From Scenedesmus sp. ARA3 (taxonomy: Eukaryota; Chlorophyta; Chlorophyceae; Sphaeropleales; Scenedesmaceae), in the NCBI GenBank assembly GCA_004335835.1, contig RWJK01001153.1, positions 1-64,000 of the forward strand: 64,000 nt of DNA, in the 5' to 3' direction. This document shows positions 45,638 to 56,814 of this stretch, piece by piece. Each line of letters begins with the position of its first letter. Within the stretch, counting starts at the first letter, position 1. The notes beneath the pieces are model-generated. The model worked only from the letters and a program-made list of their open reading frames with translations, was not told the origin of the DNA and ran no database searches. Position numbers and translations under genes: made by a program.

Positions 45638-46953
45638 TGGCATCTGCTACAGCAGAGACCAAGCATGGCACAACGGGTGGCAGCACCTCAGCAGCAGCAG
45701 CAGCAGAGGCAGCGGGATCTGCTGCAGTTGCGGCCATGTCTAGCCAGCTGCAGCATGTGCTGTGGCTGTGCTATGAGCATGATGCCATGCACCTTGAGAC
45801 GCTGCTGTACATGCTGGTGCAGTATGAGCGCACCAAAGCACCACCAGCTGCTGCCATAATGAAGCAGCAGGCACCCGCTGCTGCTGCCGCTGCTGCTGAT
45901 GCTGCCGCAGTGGCTGGCAACACTGGCAGCAGCAGCAGCAATGGTAAAGCAGCCGCTCAAGAAGGCGGCTCTGCACTCAATGCAGTGATGCCACGGCCGC
46001 CTGCGGCACACATGGTGCAGCTGCCAGCTGACAAGGTGACCCTGGGCTTCAGCCCAACAGGCTGGCAGCAGCAGCAGCAGCAGCAGGCAGCCACACAAAC
46101 AGCACAGGCTGCAGCACAGGAGCCCAGGCAATTGCTGCGCTTTGGCTGGGACAATGAGACGCCAGCTCGCACTGCAGATGTTGCAGGCTGTGCCATGCAG
46201 CACAGGCCCGTGTGTGTGCTTGAGTATCTGTGGTTCTTGGCACACAAGCTGGCAGCAGCAGCAGCAGCAGCAGCAGCACCAGATGACTTGCTGAGTGAAT
46301 CTGCTGATGGCAGCGGCAGCAGCAAAACCACCAGCAGCAGCAGCAGCAGCGGCAGCAGCAGCAGCAAGAGGGTGCTGCAGCTGCTGTGCGATGGAGGGTC
46401 GCTGCAGGGGCTGCTGCCGCTGTCGCTGCAGCTCAACCCTGCTGCTGCGCACAGAAATGCAGCAGTGCCAGCGGCAGCAGCTGCAGTGCAGGACGCTGAA
46501 AGCAATGCGCACACGACTGCAGATGGCAGCAGCAGCAGCAGTGGTTCGCAGCAGCAGCTCTTTGAGGCGCTGCAGCAGCTGGTGTCAGTGAAGAGTGTGT
46601 TTGGCCCTGTGCATGTTAGTGCAGCAGGGCTATGGCCGGTGTACTGTAGTGCCTTGCAGGCGGACGCATATGCTGCTTGGTGGGATGGAGGCAGCTGCAG
46701 GCTTCCCACTGAGGGGGAGCTGCTGCTGGCTAGGCAGTACAATGATGATGTGGCTAGGCAGTACAATGCTGACGTGGGTAGGCAGTACAATGCTGATGTG
46801 GCTAGGCAGTACAATGATGGCACGGCTAGGCAGTACAATGATGGCATGGCTAGGCAGTACAATGATGATGTGGCTAGGCAGTACAATGACATGGTTAGGC
46901 AGTACAAAACATTTGAGGCAGGTCCGCATGCCGATGACAGCAACAGCAGCAAT

Positions 46954-47001
<48 letters not shown>

Positions 47002-47083
47002 GCTGCAGGCAGCATAGCGGCAGTCGACTTCCAGGTGTGGCATCCAGTGGAGGTGCAGCTGCAGCCACCAATGCTTCATTGCT

Positions 47084-47114
<31 letters not shown>

Positions 47115-47403
47115 CCATGGCCCTGCAATGCAGCTGCACGCCGAAGCCCCTCCTCTGCTGTCCCAGCTCACCGACAATGGCTGGGAGTGGAGCAGCACTG
47201 CTTTTGAGGCACATCCTGGGTTCGAACCCCACCCAAGGTACCCAGAGTACTCGGCTGACTATTTTGACGGCAAGCATCGGGTGCTGCTTGGGGCCAGCTG
47301 GGCCACCCTGGGGGCCATTGCAAGCAGGGGCAGCTTCCGGAACTGGTACCAGGCTGGGCAGCAGCACGTGTTTGCCAAGTTCAGGCTCTGCAGGAGCGTG
47401 TGA
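44654..47403 (+). CDS. EgtB-type sulfoxide synthase (DinB + FGE-sulfatase domains)
   Basis: Iron enzyme joining a thiol to a histidine betaine (ergothioneine or ovothiol branch). Exons 44654-45173 and 45488-47403 give 811 aa. The intron starts with GCGAGT; using it restores the family signature DPSKCHAHSPVPEQWP across the joint. The DinB-like part has FYLGHLPAF (residues about 129-137) and EHDAMH (about 270-275), supplying the HxxxH iron ligands. The C-terminal formylglycine-enzyme-like part has RLPTEGELLLAR, NGWEWSS, HPRYPEYSADYFDGKH, GASWAT and FRNWYQAG. Unlike fungal Egt1, no methyltransferase domain is fused, so an EgtD-like partner is expected elsewhere. Poly-Ser, poly-Ala and poly-Gln inserts and an eight-fold RQYN repeat interrupt the domains. 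The first 60 residues are Arg-rich and could be an organelle presequence. Whether it makes hercynyl- or histidyl-cysteine sulfoxide is unclear. Confidence 0.85.
45347..45390 (+). repeat. Degenerate copy of EgtB-like exon 2 start
   Basis: After an AG acceptor (GTGACAG), the sequence GACTGCACACTCTGCTGACA and the following bases resemble the true exon 2 start (GCCATGCACACTCTCCAGTG at 45488). The copy reads a related AHS... peptide but hits a stop at TGA near 45389. It lies about 141 bp before the real exon. Confidence 0.65.
46729..46911 (+). repeat. 24-bp coding repeat, RQYN motif, eight copies
   Basis: Tandem 24-bp units (core GCTAGGCAGTACAATGATG) encode eight-residue repeats ARQYNDDV with variants ARQYNADV and ARQYNDGM; the last units are one codon shorter. 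The array follows directly after RLPTEGELLL in the catalytic FGE-like domain of the EgtB-type enzyme. All units stay in frame, so the insert is translated. Confidence 0.9.
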
Positions 47404-48168
47404 CGAATGCGTGCGTGGGTTGGCAGATTGTGTGTTTGCGCTGTGAATGAGGGGAGTGCTTGAGGTGTGTACTGCTCAGTACTGCACTGTGCACGTACAG
47501 TGTTGGCCAGTGTGCAAGTCCACAGGACACTGTACAACACTGCCTAGCTAGTGGTGGCTGTTCATTCGACTGCCTGGCAGGCTGTTGATGGTGAAGATCT
47601 CATCTATGCATGATATAGTTCAGGCTGCATCTTACATCCCAGCATATGGGTGTAGCAACGTTGGACGTTAGCACACTGATGTAACGACATTTGACAATAC
47701 TTGGTTGTTGACAAGTTGCAATGCGTCAAAACTAGCTCCCTGGCCTTATCAGCGCAGTACAGCATCCCTTGACTCATCCTGCTTGTTGATTTGAACAATA
47801 ATTTCTGATGGTAGACAGCAATGGCACTCCAGATGTCACTGCTGTAGCAGCAACAGAATAAACACGCTGACGCATTCAACACGGTAAACAGCGCATACAC
47901 ACAACCCAAATTGGCTGGTAAATGACGCAGTTCCAATATCATGCCACACGGATGAACATCACGTCATGCACCCCGGGTCAATGCCGCAAGCCCCGCTGCA
48001 CCTGCGGCAGCCCACTGTGTACATATACACAACAGCCAGCCAATTGCGCCAACTTCAAGATTCATGAACGCCGCGCTAGCACACCCACTGCTGCAGCCGC
48101 TGCTGCTACTGGCGGTGATTGCATCCGCTGTTGCCACCCTCCTTGCCGTACAACATTGTAACACATCA
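47404..48168. other. Intergenic between convergent genes
   Basis: This is the 3' flank of the plus-strand EgtB-like gene and of the minus-strand methyltransferase gene. No coding frame is convincing on either strand. Confidence 0.5.
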
Positions 48169-49938
48169 TCACACCACCCTGTAGGTCAGCGCGGTGAGGT
48201 ACTCCCCCTCAGGGTAGGCAGGGTGCAGCGGGTGGTCGGGCGCTGCGCCCGACTTGGCCAGCAGCGTCACCTGCAGCAGCAGCAGCAGCAGCAGCAGCAG
48301 AGCCAGGTTAGAGCTACTATAGTAGAGGCAGGCACCAGTCACAAGTAGGTCCAGCCAACGACCCTCACTCGACATGAGCCAGCTCAGGATGGAGACGCCG
48401 CCAACAGGACAAGTCAGGTGGCTGTGACCAATGTTCACTGCAAGTGCCGGCATGCACGCTAAGTGCTGGGCAGGCATCGGCACCTCCACAACAAATTCAG
48501 TCTCGGACAAGCCCCTGTTCTGCAGCTGGTTCATCGTTACACTGTACAACCCTTTCACAGACATGCACTTCCCACAAGTAACCACGTAAGACTAATACCA
48601 TCCATAACACAGCAGACCGCCTGACCCACCTGCCGCTCCGCCTCTCCTGCCGCATCTGTGACCACCTTGGCCAGGCCCCGCTCTGTGTCATGGCCCCGCT
48701 GCAGCTGCAGGTCATGAGCAGGCCCCAACACACAACATACAGCAGGCCACCACCCCCAAAACACACTCCTGCTGAGCGCAAGTGCAGCAACAAACTGAAA
48801 CAACTACTGCACAATAGAATCCAGGCACGCACCTGCCGCTCCGCCTCTTCTGCTGCATCTGTGACAACCTTGGCCAGCCCTCCACTCTGCGTCATGGCGC
48901 CAGAGCAGCTGCAGGTCATCAGCAGGCCCCAGCCACCACAGGCAACACACCACTACCTCCATAACACACGGGCTGAGCACGAGTGGAGACACATTGCAAC
49001 CAAGTGAGACACATTACAACACACATACTGTGTAAAATACCTCAGGCACGCACCTGCCGCTCCGCCTCGCCAGCCGCATCCGTCACAATTTTTGCCAGCC
49101 CTCCGCTCTGTGTCATGGCCCCGCTGCAGCTGCAGGTCATCAGCAGGCCGCCGCTACGCACCACACCCAGCGCCAGCGCGTTCAGGCGGCGGTACTTGTG
49201 GCTGGCGCGGGGCAGCGAATTCCTGCAACGTCAACAAATGTGACAACGTTTGATCAGTGATTTGAGATAGCAGATGCGCTGCAAATTACGTCAGGGGGTG
49301 CCAGGGCGTTGAGGCGGCGGTACTTGTGGCTTGCGCGCAGCAGCAAAGACCTGCAGCATCTGCTAGACATCCATCATGAGTTTAACAATCGTCGGGGAAT
49401 TCTGACAGATGCCGGATTGTGCACACATGATGCTTGACAAACAGCCTCAAGCTGCACCTGTAGGGTGCCAGATTGGGCGGGTCCAGGATGACAGTGTCCC
49501 AACCCTGGCCAGCCTCCAGCACTGCAAAGTTGCAACAATTATGAAACATAACAAAGTAACATATAACATGACACGCAGCCGCACCTGTTGGGTGCCAGCT
49601 TGGGGGGGTCCAGGATGACAATGTCCCAGCCCTGGCCAGCCTCCAGCGCAGCACGCAGGAAGGTGGCCACGTCATCACGCACAAAGCAGCACCTGCAGCA
49701 GCAGCAGCAGCAGCAGCAACAGGGGTGACCGCAGCAGCATCGATGAGCATTGGCTTTATGGTGTGCAAGAGGCTATCTCCAGCGCAGCACGCAGGAAGGT
49801 GGCCACGTCATCACGCACAAAGCAGCACCTGCGGCAGCAGCAGCAGCAGCAGCAGCAGCAGAGCTGAGCATTGGCTTGGTCAGGGGGGTGTGCAGGCAAG
49901 CTGCCTTCATGTCATCATGCTGGCAGCAGCACCTCACT

Positions 49939-49990
<52 letters not shown>

Positions 49991-50438
49991 GAAGTGCAAT
50001 CTGTAACTTTACCAAAACGCTCACCTGTCGTCAAGCCCGTTCAGCTCCGCATTACCTGTAACCAGCTCCACTGCAGCATCACACTACAGCAGCAGCTTCA
50101 GAAATCTCCACTGTAAATTGTATCCACACACCCACCTGTCACTAAGCCCGTTCAGCTCCGCATTAGCTGTCGCCAGCTCCACAGCAGCAGCAGAGGAGTC
50201 CACGCCAGTGACAGCAGCAGCACCAGCAGCAGCTGCCATGATGCCAAATCCCCCAGAGTAGCAGCACAGATCTAACACGGTCTTGCCAGCCGCCATGCTG
50301 GCAATGAATGCGCGGTTTGGGCGCTGGTCTGCGTAAAACCCTGTCTTCTGGCCGGATTCCGGTGTGGTGAGGAAGGTCACACCAGCTTCATGCACCTGCA
50401 CAGCATCTGCAAGCATCTGCTCCCGGCGGCTGTGCCTG

Positions 50439-50471
<33 letters not shown>

Positions 50472-50873
50472 GTTGTGCCGCCTGTAGAGTCACTGCCGGC
50501 TGGCATGCCTGCTGCTGCTGCTGCTGTTACTTCCTCAGACTGGGAACTCATGGGGGAGCTTCCCAGTGAGTTCTCAGCCGTGCTGGTGAGGACTTCATCC
50601 TGAACTTCTGGAGTTTCAAATTCAACGCCTTCCTCCTTAAGGATGCTGACAGCTGGCCGCCACACCACCCTGCTGCAGCGCGTGTGGCGCAGCAGAGACT
50701 CTGTAATGACGCTGCGGTAGCGCTCCGACCACGCTGCACAGGACTGGGGGAGGCAGGGGAATGGTATAACGGGACAGGGCAGGCAGCAGCAGTGACAGAC
50801 AGTGCTTGATGAGTTGCGGGTGCGCGTTCAGTGCTGATGGAGGATGCTCCGTGACAGCCTACTTTGCACTGTT

Positions 50874-50919
<46 letters not shown>

Positions 50920-53679
50920 TGCAGCAGCAGCAGCAGCAGGAGCAGCAGCAGCAGCAGCAGCACCACTGCACACCATGCAGAACAGCAAGAAGCAGGGCCG
51001 CCACTTGCGTAACCACCTCACATTGACCTCAGTGCGTAACAACAAGTAACACCCACCTGCACGACCACCACCTCGCCCAGCATGTCAGCAATCACGCCTG
51101 ACAGCCTGTCCCCTTCGCTGTTCAGCAGCCGCAGCGCATCCGTTGTTTTGCTGGGCAGGCCGAGTGTGGCTCGCAGCGCCACCGCCTGCTGCACCCGCAG
51201 CTCCACTAGGGCGGGGACGTCCAGCACTGCGCTGTCATCTGCAAGTGCCTCAGACTCCACCTGCAGGATCCTGTTTGTTGGTTGGAGATTGCAGCAGGGG
51301 ACGGCGGAAGTGTGAGATGTTACACTTGGCACTGCATTGTCGCCTGCCAGAGCTGCCGCTTCCACCTGCAGGATCCTGTTGGTTGGGGAGTACAGCAGGA
51401 GGCAGCGCGTGAAACAAGTGTAATCACAGGCGCCACTGCCTGCTGCACCCGCAGCTCCACTAGGGCGGGGATGTCCAGCACGGCGCTGTCGTCTGCCAGG
51501 GCCTCAGACTCCACCTGCAGGATCCTGTTTGGTTTGTGTGAAACGGCAAGACACAAGCAGGGGACGGCGAGTGAGACATTGTATGTGAAGAAGATGTGAC
51601 ATGTCCAGCAGGATCCTGTAGGTTGGATGGAGAACTGCAGAAGCGGACGGCGGAAGTGTGAGATGTTACACTCAGCACTGCGCTGTCGTCCGCCAGAGCT
51701 TCGGATTCCACCTGCAGGATCCTGTAGGTTGGGAAGTACGGTAGGGGGCAGCGCGTGGAACAAGTGTGATCATAGGCGCCACTGCCTGCTGCACCGGCAG
51801 CTCCACAAGCGCTGGAATGTCCAGCACGGCGCTGTCATCTGCAAGTGCCTCAGACTCCACTTGCAGGATCCTGTTGGCTGGTTTGTGTGTGGGTGGTGTT
51901 GGGGGAGAGAGAAGCAGGGGCAGCGGGTGAGGCAAGTGCGTATGAAGAAGGTGTGACGTCCAGCGCTGTCGCCTGCACTTGCAGCAAGCAATCTCTTTGT
52001 CTGCTGCTGATAGCTGCACCTTTTCTGCTGACACGACAAGCAGACCCACCTGACCCTGAACATGGACACTGGGTTGAACACGCCCGGCGTGTTGGGGCCC
52101 CAAGCAATAGGTGTCATGTTATGGTCCACCACTACCACCACATCACCTGCCTGCTGCTGGCACTTCTCTGCTGCTGCCGTGCGCTACGCACCTAGACTCC
52201 AATAAGAGCGAAACAGACAGCCGTTCCCACCATGAGGCGTGGTTGCTGTAGGCGGCGGCTGACAGCTGCACCTTTTCTGCTGACAACACAAGCAGCACCC
52301 ACCTGACCCTGAACATTGACACAGGGTTGAACACTCCCCAAGCAATGGGTGTCATGTTATGGTCCGCCACCACCACCACATCACCAGCAGCAGGAGGCGG
52401 CCGCCCCACCACAGAGTCGACTGCGCCACTGTACACCTGCAGGTGACGGCAGGGCATAGCAGGCGTAACAGTGACGGACGTGTTAGTAACACATTAGTGA
52501 CAGGCAAGTGTGATCCGCTATAACCGCCACATCACCCGCTGCAGGAGGAGGCCTGCCCACAACAGATGTTAGTCACATTGGTAACAGGCAAGTGTGATCC
52601 GCCACTACAACCACATCACCAGCAGCAGGAGGAGGCCTGCCCACCACTGAGTCGACTGCGCCACTGTACACCTGCAGGTGACGGCAGAGCATAGCAGGCG
52701 TAACAGTTACTGATGTGTTACTAACATATTAGCGACAGGCAAGTGTGACCTGCCACCACCACCACATCACCAGCAGCAGGAGGAGGCCTGCCCAACACAG
52801 AATTGACTGCGCCACTGTACACCTGCAGCCAGCCGCACAGCATACCAGGTGCAACAGTTGAAAAGCATGCTACTGAGCATGTTACTGCCAGATTGAAATG
52901 TGTGGATGAGTCGGCAGCGCCACTGTGCACCTGCAGCCAGCGGAGTACACGCAGAACATGGATAGAATGGAGTACAAGCACTCCACACCAGCTGCATGTG
53001 CTGCAGGCTGCACCTGGCAAACTGGCAGAAACCTCAGCAACGTTGTTACTGTTATGTTGTTACTGTTATGTGATCATAACACACGCAGGCTCACCATGGG
53101 TGATCCAGCCTCAAACAGCCGAGCCTTGCCCTTTTTCAGCACCACCACAGCCACTCCGGTTGTGCTCTCAGCGACACGCCCTATGGCAGTGTCACCAGTC
53201 AGGCGCGAAGACCCACTGCTGCTGCTGCTGCTGCTGCCGCGGGAGCCGCCGCCGCTGCTGCCGCTGCTGCCTTGCTTGCCGCCGCTACGTGCTGCCTGCT
53301 TGTCGCCGCTGCTGCTGCTGCTGGTGGAGCTTTTGCTGCGGCCTTGGCTGCCGCCTGCTTGCTGCTGCTGGTCACCCTTGCCCTGCTGCTGCGCTGCCGC
53401 ACCCCTGCTGCTGCTGCTGCTGCCGGCTTCTTTCTTGCTTCCCAGCGGCCAGCTGACGCTAAATGCGCTGCTGCTGCTGCCATTGCTGCTGCCCTTGCTG
53501 CTGCTTTTGCGCTTGCCGGCTGCCTCATCAATCATGTTATCATGTTGATGCTCTGCAATGATGTGCTCTGCAATGTCACTCGAGTCTACTGCGAGCTTGT
53601 GTGCTGCCTCCTGGGCGATCTCGTCAATGCTTTCAGTCTCGTTGCCGTTGTCAAGCGCTGACAAGTCATACTCATCACT

Positions 53680-53767
<88 letters not shown>

Positions 53768-54735
53768 CAGGACAGCATCAATGAGCTTAGTCCTCACTTC
53801 TGCCAGCGTTGAACCCAGCAGTTGCACAGCATGTGGTGCCCATTGCAGCTGCTATGTGCAGTCCTGCTGCTTGCAAGTGCGCAAGGAAACCTTCCACTGC
53901 ACGCCACCCGCCATTCAACACAGCTGTGTGCGCTCAACGTCAGATTGCTGCTTATAGCTAACCTACTGATGGGTAGGCCAAAAGCAACAGAGTAGTAAGC
54001 ACGATACAAACTGCTGCACGTCAGCCGCCCCAATGGCTGCTACTGCCAGGCCTACCTGTCAAACGCTCTGCCACGGGACGGCGCTGCTGCCGCTGCCGCT
54101 GCTGCTGCTGCTGCTGCTGCTTCCGGCCCTTGGTGCCCTCGCATCTCAGACAGCAGCTTGTTGCGCAGCGCTGCCACTGCCTGCTCATCTGCCAGGAATG
54201 CATCGAGGTCAAACTGCTGCTCCATTTGGCCCATGAGCGCGTTCGTGCTGCGAAGATATCATTGGCAGCAGCGGGGCGAAACAGCAGCTTGCAGGGTGTG
54301 CTTGAGAGCTGGTAAACACAGCATGCGGCACACCGTGCGGGACGGGTTGATTCAACTGACCAAGAAAGCGGCTGCTTGCTGCTGCGGTAACCACCTCTAG
54401 CTGCTGCTGCTGCTGCTGCTTGTCTAGTCGTGTTGCAGGAACCATGATGCACATGCTGTGAATCGAGGTGCACAAGCAGCACACATATAACCTGGCCTGC
54501 TTTAGGGCTGCCGTGCTTGGACGACAGAGCTGCAGCAGCAGCATGCTCACCTGTCCAGGTCCACCTCTCCCTCCTGCCTGTCCTCCCTGCTGTGCTCCTT
54601 CCGCTTCCCGCCTTTGCGAGCCATTACGACCCATCTCGGGCATCCAATGAGTCTGCTAGATGCGCTATGGAGGCCCCTGCGGCCTGTGTGCTTTGCTAGC
54701 CGGAAGCCTTGGCGGGCGATCACGTTACCGAGCAT
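48169..54735 (-). CDS. RlmI-type 23S rRNA cytosine methyltransferase, organellar
   Basis: SAM-dependent RNA methyltransferase with an N-terminal PUA domain, like bacterial RlmI (YccW). Nine exons keep phase: 54735-54551, 54247-54056, 53677-53095, 52436-52303, 51270-51057, 50743-50136, 49692-49585, 49222-49054 and 48270-48169 (764 aa). Residues 1-40 ([20 protein letters not shown]...) are basic with no acid, a likely mitochondrial or plastid presequence. The PUA part reads [14 protein letters not shown]. The catalytic part has [13 protein letters not shown], the SAM loop [32 protein letters not shown], motif [11 protein letters not shown] and [11 protein letters not shown], ending [15 protein letters not shown] Ser/Gly/Lys-rich insert (exon 3) separates presequence and PUA. 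Several introns are packed with copies of exon edges, and the acceptor of exon 3 follows a CAG/CTG run of about 28 units. The target base is inferred from the family only. Confidence 0.88.
48640..49345 (-). repeat. Copies of methyltransferase exon 8 edges
   Basis: The functional exon 8 is 49222-49054. A copy of its 5' part (encoding [11 protein letters not shown]) lies at about 49345-49290. Copies of its 3' part (encoding CSCSGAMTQ and [14 protein letters not shown], followed by GTGCGTG or GTGGGTC donors) lie at about 48935-48829 and 48720-48630. The copies keep the reading frame for much of their length. Confidence 0.8.
49470..49835 (-). repeat. Copies of methyltransferase exon 7 edges
   Basis: Exon 7 is 49692-49585. 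Its 5' part (CTGCAG acceptor, GTGCTGCTTTGTGCGTGATG) is repeated at about 49829-49778. Its 3' part (encoding [20 protein letters not shown], with donor GTGCAG) is repeated at about 49520-49463. The exon is thus flanked by a partial copy on each side, one carrying a 3' and the other a 5' splice site. Confidence 0.85.
51057..51885 (-). repeat. At least five copies of methyltransferase exon 5 start
   Basis: The functional exon 5 starts at 51270 with AACAG then GATCCTGCAGGTGGAGTCTG. Related starts occur at about 51373, 51525, 51618, 51722 and 51871, each with an AG acceptor and GATCCTGC. The copies at 51525 and 51871 remain similar for about 100 bases (encoding [20 protein letters not shown]) and keep frame; the others decay sooner. 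Spacing is about 100-150 bp. Confidence 0.85.
52025..52935 (-). repeat. Copies of methyltransferase exon 4 (PUA segment)
   Basis: Exon 4 is 52436-52303. Its 5' part (CTGCAG acceptor, GTGTACAGTGGCGCAGTC, encoding VYSGAVDS) recurs near 52674, 52829 and 52930, with a fragment near 52560. Its 3' part (encoding [10 protein letters not shown] and [10 protein letters not shown] plus the GTGGGT donor) recurs at about 52150-52051, where it has five extra residues (PNTPG) after WG. Frame is mostly kept. Confidence 0.85.
53678..53766. repeat. CAG/CTG microsatellite, about 28 units, at a 3' splice site
   Basis: An almost pure CAG run on the plus strand, that is CTG on the coding strand of the methyltransferase gene, ends directly in the CAG acceptor of exon 3 (53677). 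The repeat replaces a normal pyrimidine tract. It is one of the longest uninterrupted triplet runs in the window. Confidence 0.9.
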
Positions 54736-55849
54736 TGCTGCTCAGCTATGCGGGTTGTTGTAATAACAGTTGCAGTATCAAGCGGTTGGTGTAAATTTGT
54801 TGTTCAGTGCGATGTCAGGGAAACATGTGTCGGCAGCAGCAGGAGCAGCACATCACACGGCTACACGGGCTTGCTGGGCGAACAGAGCGCCACGCAAATG
54901 TCGTATGTTGCCGTAATTGTATAGAAGTTTCGAAAGGCTTCGCAGAAGGAAGACACTACGAGCATTGACTGACTAGGGTTGTGGGGTCAGGCCCTAGCAC
55001 TGGCTGGTGCAGGGTTACCGCGGGACTGACTTCGAATTCCGCAACTTGTTACTTTGGAGCAGGAAAAAACGCGGCGGGGGGTCCAGGTGGGGCCGATAGC
55101 CCCCCTGGTGGGGTCTGGGGCGCAGCCCCAGAAGCTGGCGAGACTTCAAGGGTTGCAGTGCCCAATTCCACTGCTTTTTTAAGCACTTCAGCAGTGAAAG
55201 CAGTCAAGCAGACCCCTTGTTCTAGTCCACTTTACTCAAATCTGGCTAAGTGCTGTGCATAGAGGCCTAGTAGGGTAGCTAGTATATCCAGGGGTGCAGG
55301 TAATTTTTTGAGGGTGGCAAACTGCTGCTCTCGGTGAGCTGAACACAGTCCGCTTTTTACTTTCTCGATCTGACTTTTCTATCATATACTTGCGGTGCCT
55401 AGCGGTGGCCTGCGGCCACCGCAAGGCCTCAATCCGCTAGATTTGCGGTAAACCGCTAGCCGCGGTAACACTGGGCTGGTGGCCAACAGCTGGCAGCTGT
55501 GGGTGAGTCAGCAAGCCCAGCAAGCGCCGGCTAGACGAGCAACCCCCTTCAAGTTGACTGCGGAAACTGTGCCGCAGTGAAGCTGTTTCTTGCAGCAACT
55601 TGCTTGAAGGTATGTGCCCGGGGCTGAAAGTTTTGACGTGGGCCGTCCAATGACTCCAGTGCACCGATAGTCACCTGACTTGCCTAACGCAGTCGCCATG
55701 GCAGGTGCTTGAGATGTACGTGCCAATTCAAAGAGATGTCCGGGGGCTGCATGTTTAGGGGTGCTGCTGCTGGCAGCAGGACAGAAGGACGCAGCACAGC
55801 CGGCAGCTGCTGCCGCAGCAACGCAGCACCTGCACGACTTCAAGTCGTG

Positions 55850-55959
55850 CTTGAGGTCTGGTGCCATTGCGACAGCAGCCATTGGTGGAGGTGCAACTCT
55901 TGTCAGATGGTGTGGAACCTCCACCAATGGCTGCTGTCGCAATGGCACCAGACCTCAAG
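55850..55959. repeat. Perfect 43-bp inverted repeat with 24-nt loop
   Basis: Bases 55850-55892 are the exact reverse complement of 55917-55959, separated by 24 nt. Transcribed from either strand it would make a hairpin of 43 perfect pairs. A smaller palindrome, GCACGACTT-C-AAGTCGTGC, abuts it at 55832-55850. It could be a small-RNA precursor, a fold-back transposon or a recent inverted duplication. No coding meaning is seen. Confidence 0.9.
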
Positions 55960-55976
55960 CCATCAGCTGACAGCTC

Positions 55977-56300
55977 TCACCCATAACATAGGGTTTCCTT
56001 TCGATGCAATTCTGCCACGGCGAATGGCAAGCGTTGCACGCACGTTGCAATTGCATTGCAATTGAAATCAAGATTCGATCGTGGATAACTCACAATTTAC
56101 TGGGCGCCTGGCCGCGAAACTGAAGGAACAAAGGTATTAGAACATGTAGAACCCGAATCCGGGCTAATTTCGGGCTCGCAGAGGGTGTTTACCCCTAGAT
56201 TCCTCAAGATTCTGTTTATCGTTGCATCGTGGTTGCATGTACATTGCATGCTCATTGCATCCACGGACTTGCATCGAAAGGAAACCCTATGAATGGGTGA
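55977..56300. mobile_element. MITE-like element with about 32-bp terminal inverted repeats
   Basis: The left end (55977-56009, TCACCCATAACATAGGGTTT then CCTTTCGATGCAA) is the near-perfect reverse complement of the right end (56269-56300, TTGCATCGAAAGGAAACCCT then ATGAATGGGTGA). The roughly 260-bp interior is non-coding, rich in repeated TTGCAT and ATTGCA motifs, and AT-richer than the flanks. This fits a non-autonomous DNA transposon. No clear target-site duplication was found, so the family is not assigned. Confidence 0.7.
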
Positions 56301-56814
56301 CCCATTGCAGAAGGTGACACCAAGCACAACCCACCATGAGGTTCCAAATGACTATAAACACGTACGTACAGGTCAATACAAGCATGTAAACTATACTTTG
56401 CACCTACAGTGAAGCTTTCTAGCCTACAGCATTGCCCTCAGGGCCATGCCATGGCCCTATGATAGGGGGGCCCTGAGTTGCAGCGGCAACATACACTCTA
56501 GAGGCAGGCGATGCTGAACATGTGCCATACCGTGACAAACAAGTAAGCCTTGGTAGTCCCCATCAATAGCAGGGGCATTGCCCGGCCCGGCAACAAATTT
56601 GAACTCAGGTTTCAGGGTGCACCAAGCAGTCGTGCAGCACCGTGCTGGCAGCACGGCTCGCCCGTCATGAAGCGACTCGTCTTTCAAACTTCGAGAACTT
56701 TGACCTTGCTTCAATACATTCAACCGCGTTCGTCACTACCTTAGCAACACGCCCAGCATGCTCTTGGCCTGAACCGTTCCACGTCTTGGACAGCCAGCAG
56801 TAGCATATCCGCCA

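Larger units (their letters stand above)
54736..56814. other. Intergenic region rich in inverted repeats
   Basis: This separates the divergent methyltransferase and MYND genes. From 55080 to 55460 there are several GC-rich short inverted repeats (GGTCTGGGGCGCAGCCCCAG, GGTGGCCTGCGGCCACC, GCTAGCCGC), then a 43-bp perfect inverted repeat (55850-55959) and a MITE-like element (55977-56300). No protein-coding gene is recognised. The composition differs from the CAG-rich surroundings, which suggests transposon-derived DNA. Confidence 0.55.

Noticed and set aside
47215..47240. GGGTTCGAACCCC, T-loop-like palindrome
   Set aside because: It lies within conserved coding sequence of the EgtB-type enzyme (HPGFEPHPRYPEY) and no tRNA fold surrounds it.
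49900..50010. Possible extra exon with poly-Gln or poly-Ser beside methyltransferase exon 6
   Set aside because: It is an intronic (CAG)n tract. Exon 6 and 7 phases join without it.
55080..55460. GC-rich short palindromes as an origin or rRNA fragment
   Set aside because: No match to conserved rRNA sequence could be seen and the stems are short and varied. Described only as repeat-rich spacer.
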